Source: Diadema setosum (Eukaryota; Echinodermata; Echinoidea; Diadematoida; Diadematidae). From it: a stretch of DNA of 64,000 nucleotides. Of the stretch, positions 60,180 through 64,000 are shown one piece after another. Position 1 is the first letter of the stretch. Each line of letters opens with the position of its first letter. The DNA lies in the NCBI RefSeq assembly GCF_964275005.1, contig NC_092706.1:29998781-30062780 (forward strand), given 5' to 3'. A program made the translations under genes and the position numbers. A model generated the notes under the pieces. That model was not told where the DNA came from. It saw only the letters and a program-made list of their open reading frames with translations, and made no database searches.

Positions 60180-61535
60180 CAGCCAAAGCCCTTCCCTCGC
60201 TTTCCAGGCACGCTTGATCATTCCTCAAACACACAAAGACACATATCGAATTGGTCCTCATGCCCTCACGAGCAAATCGGGCACTGTATTTGTTGTACAG
60301 GGCGCATAGATAAACGTTTCTTTCGATTTAATCGACAGAAACCGTGTATGTATGATGGACGCCTGATGGACTCTTCACATTGTTATGGTTGCCGGTCTAA
60401 CAGCGCTTCTATTTGCGTGTTATTCACAGATCAACAGCGAATGGTGAGAAAATCACAGCTGCCGTCTGCATCTGTTCACGTGAAAATCTCTGTTCGCTGT
60501 GTGGTGTGAATCCTTGCTTTTGATCTCCTTGGATCTGAGTGAAAAGAGTCCGTCAGTGTATCACGGAAAGCTACTCAGCGATCGGTCAGGAAAGCCCCAG
60601 TATTCCAATATTTCATTCACAGAAAGGGGAGCGAGAAGGGGGCAGAGTATTTCCTTTCCTCCGGACAGACACTTCGTCTGTGGTCACAGTGGAGACTTTG
60701 TGATCAGATTTATTTGGACTGCCAAGGACACTCTCTGATTCATATTGTGCCTTGTGCCTGAAAGTTTCAACGTCAGGTTCTTTCTCGTAACAACACTCAG
60801 CATGCTTACTATAACTACCAGCAAGACCAGTGACCATTATTAGATAGGTAATCCTCATTCTCGATAAACTGAGTTGGGGTGGAGACGAGGGGAGACCTTG
60901 AGAAGAGAACAGGTTCGTTCTAATTTAAAACCAGATAATAGCTTGTGGTTGCAGCAAACTTTCCACTTGTAAACGCTATGGCATAAGTCAGCCTAATACT
61001 GAAGTGACCTGAGGGCGTCCTAATCACCCTAAGAAAATTATATATCATTGCAGTTGTCACAACGGCTTGCTAAAATGCTGGTTTGAGCAAAAGATCTGTC
61101 ACAACTAGTTTTGATTTCTATCTTCATTGACAGACAATATAGTGCAGAAATTCTGACAGCCTTTTGAAGGGCCTTATATGAATGGACCACAATAGAAATA
61201 GTGCAGGAAATACAATGTTATTATGATTATTAAAGTAAATTAAGGGGGTTTGTTTTTGCCCAGAATAGTTTATTCATCCACACAATAGGTAAACTACCGA
61301 GTTCTACATCGATAAATACATCGTATCATATGTGATAATCAGGTCTGAACGAAGTGTATAATATTTTAAGCATTTCATATTTCCGAAGAGTTCATGCGGA
61401 AATGGACAAGTTACGAACACAGTTTCGAGAACGCCAAACGATGCAGCTGAATGGCCACTCCCATGTTTGGGCAGGCTCCTAGGGAGACCAGTGCTTACAC
61501 TGATGAGAAGGTCCCTGGATAAAAGTAAGATCATT
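60180..61535. other. Upstream region of the Ig/disordered gene
   Basis: It presumably contains the promoter. No TATA box was identified with confidence, and the open frames at 60147-60858 lie on both strands without motifs. Confidence 0.4.
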
Positions 61536-61539
61536 AGGG

Positions 61540-62052
61540 TGCTGTTCGTTATTCCGAAGGTTCGTTATTCCGAAGGTTCGTTAATCCGAAACACACAAAT
61601 TCCCTTTACCCAGAGGTTCGTTAATTCGAAAATGAAAAAAGGTTCGTTAATCCGAACATTTTGTGGCGTTATTCCGAAGGTTCGTTATTCCGAAGGTTCG
61701 TTAATCCGAAAATGAAATGGGGTTCGCTATTCCGAAGGCTCGTTTATCCGAAAATTAAAAAGGGGTCGTTATTCCGAAGGTCCGTTAATCCGAAAATGAA
61801 ATAGGGTTCGTTGTTCCGAAGGTTCGTTGATTCGAAATGAAAAAGGGTCCGTAATGAACCTTCGGAATTACGAGCTTTGTGTCATTTTCGGATTAACGGA
61901 CCTTCGGAGTAACGAACCTTATTTCATTTTCGGATCAATGAACCTTCGGAATAACAAACCATATCACATTTTCGGATTAACGAACCTTCGGAATAACGAA
62001 CTTTCGGACTAAAGAACCTTCGGCATAACGAACCTTCGGAATAACGAACTGT
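61540..62052. mobile_element. Foldback array of GGTTCGTTATTCCGAA / GGTTCGTTAATCCGAA units
   Basis: The left half (about 61548-61850) is a tandem series of direct units GGTTCGTTAWTCCGAA separated by AATGAAAWRG. The right half (about 61850-62050) holds the same units inverted (TTCGGAATAACGAACC). The whole can form a long hairpin. It has no transposase. A short relative lies at 1204-1317. Confidence 0.85.
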
Positions 62053-62059
62053 AACCGAT

Positions 62060-64000
62060 CATTATACGGTATAATGTGTGTCCATGTTTACACATGTACT
62101 GCTACAGGAGACTTCAATCTTAGGACATAAACATAAATTTTCGCGACACACATTGCAGATTATGCATGTGCCTTTTTTATGTAATTCAGATTTCCTTTCA
62201 GTCGTGGAGGTCTGCAGTAATTTTGAATAGGGGATTATGCAAAATGCTTAAACAGCCCCTAAGTCACAAGTTAATTCATGTACCTAGCCATATCACAAGC
62301 ACATCAACACTGCACAAATGTGCTTATAAGGACAGACCAACAAACACTTAACACAAAACAAGCATACACATCGTTTAATTATTCCAGGGACAATTTTTGC
62401 GACTAGACGAACTTTTTCATCATCGACAACAATCGGAGTTGAATAAGCATCTTATCATATGTTACTTGCATGCGGTTAAATAGATGAATATAAATGTCAT
62501 ATCACAATACTCTTCGTGAAACTTGAATACGCTCTTAACTTGCTTTACAGCCTGTAAGCAAGGAAGCTCTTTGCTGTAAGCACCCGTCATCGGTGGGGAG
62601 ATATGCCCCAAGAGTGCAGGTTAGGGATGGACTGAATCACACGAGCCCTCAGTGTTTTTATTTTTTGCTCAGGGACACCACTGAGCATCGACTTCACCAA
62701 ATATATGATATTGTGGCACTTCCCATAGTGCTTCCCTCGTAATTAGGCTGTTCATTTTAACCTTTTGAAGTGGATTGATTAAGAGAATACTTAATCCCCG
62801 TTTTCTCTGCAGAGAAAGGTGAAACGATAAATGTCTAGGTCTATTCGACGGCCCTATGATGACAACGTTCTTTTTAGCACAAATTCTGCAACTTCCTTTG
62901 GCGCGAATCATACAACAGTTGCTTAGGCATACCTCCCTTGTCGTCTGGGTGATTCGTCCGAGTATGACACTTCTTTGTGACGTCATGAGTTGAGTCAACT
63001 TTAGTCCCGGATTGGTCACGCAGGTTTTGAAGACACAGTCCGTATGACTCGGCCGACTTCTGGCTTACCGGGTCACAGAGTTCAAGTTCCTCTTTACATG
63101 GGTCTGTACGCTCCTTAACGAAAAAGTTAGATTGACCAAGTAAGCCGTATAACATTCTAAAGACGTATATATTTTCATATTACAGTTATGTTATTAATTT
63201 ATGTATCCACATATATTTGTTACTACTAAAATCATGCTCTTGAATCTTCATATATATATTTTTACACCATTAATACTTATCAACTTAAAATTTTGCTCAA
63301 TAACGGATTACGTCTGATTGTAGTACATGTACTCTTTTTTTAATTCGATCAATTTCAGCATACATGGAAACAGAGAAAAGGAGAAAGGAAGAAAGAGTGG
63401 GGGAGATAGAGAGGGAGAGAGGGAGCGGAAGAGAACAAGACTTAGTTGCACCCAAGTTTTGTGGAGCACTGTGATTCACCGTGCCGCATTACTGAAATCG
63501 TTAAGTCATTCCTTGACACAGACTTATTGCCGAAAAATTTGAAATAACAAAACTATAGTCTTCATATTATCCTCTCTTTTAACTTGTGTGGACGATCAAA
63601 ACTAACGTAGAACTCTCCTTCACAGACACACACACACACACACAATTTATATACCCATAAGCATTGTTTTAAGCAGAATAGTGCTGTAAGAAATCGTTTT
63701 CTTTTTTGTGTTAATGCAGCCCTGGAGGACAATTCATGAAGCATTTTGTCCGACAACTTTGTCGGACAAATTTGCTCTCAGCCAATCAGATGCAAAGATT
63801 TCAGTAGCTTTTAACAAAATATCTGACAAAACGCTTCATGAAATGTCCCCAGCTGATCAAAAAGCTCGACAGATACAATTCCTGTTGAAAACCTGACGCT
63901 CCTTCCTACTTCTCAATATTGTTATATAGCTATTATGAAGAAGCAATTAGAAATTCAAGTGGTGCTTGTGAAAAAAAGAGTAGAAAATTGCAATAGGAAT
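62060..64000. other. Right edge, no gene recognised
   Basis: It contains a GC-richer island at about 62890-63130 with TGACGTCA and TGAGTCA words, a GAGAGG purine run (63365-63425) and a CA run (63627-63643). A minus-strand donor-like GACCCG|GTAAGC near 63070 could belong to an upstream exon, but no open frame supports it. Confidence 0.4.

Noticed and set aside
60147-60509. 120-codon plus-strand frame with many cysteines
   Set aside because: It overlaps the minus-strand start exon, has no motif and no splice context, and is most likely chance.

Overview
The window is animal nuclear DNA from a marine invertebrate, most likely an echinoderm (inference). It is AT-rich, most of it is intron and intergenic sequence, and it carries many microsatellites, hairpin-type mobile elements and a tRNA-derived SINE with the general layout I know from sea-urchin SINEs. 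No bacterial, organelle or viral genes were seen. Nothing here fixes the species.

All protein-coding evidence lies on the minus strand, so the genes read from right to left. Three transcription units can be assembled with matching splice sites and phases. (A) At 1692-12892 (leader exon candidate near 18.6-18.8 kb) is a myosin light chain kinase: FN3 domain, acidic 10-residue microexon, complete Ser/Thr kinase domain and the start of the calmodulin-binding/autoinhibitory segment. Its 3' end lies beyond the left edge. (B) At 27512-30745 (leader near 30.87 kb and rightward) is a two-coding-exon gene for a 126-residue protein that is essentially one Ig domain. (C) At 49753-60166 is a six-exon gene for a protein of about 1055 residues: a possible acylated N-terminus beginning MGSACC, one I-set Ig domain, and about 790 disordered residues encoded in a single 2.4-kb exon.

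The three units share orientation and domain vocabulary. Each start exon ends in phase 1 and each following exon accepts phase 1. They could therefore be separate genes, or alternative promoters of one complex MLCK-like locus, as in vertebrate MYLK with its long, short and telokin products. Only transcripts can decide.

The layout from left to right is: 0-1.7 kb, a repeat cluster (SINE-like fragment, MITE, two foldback elements) abutting the last visible kinase exon; 1.7-13 kb, the kinase/FN3 gene with a hAT-like element and simple repeats in its introns; 13-27 kb, intron, leader and intergenic DNA with MITEs and long (TA)n tracts; 27.5-31 kb, the Ig gene; 31-49.6 kb, no recognisable protein gene, but a SINE, a second copy of the hAT-like foldback and two GC-richer islands; 49.7-60.3 kb, the Ig/disordered gene; 60.3-64 kb, a large foldback array and an unexplained island with CRE and AP-1 sites.
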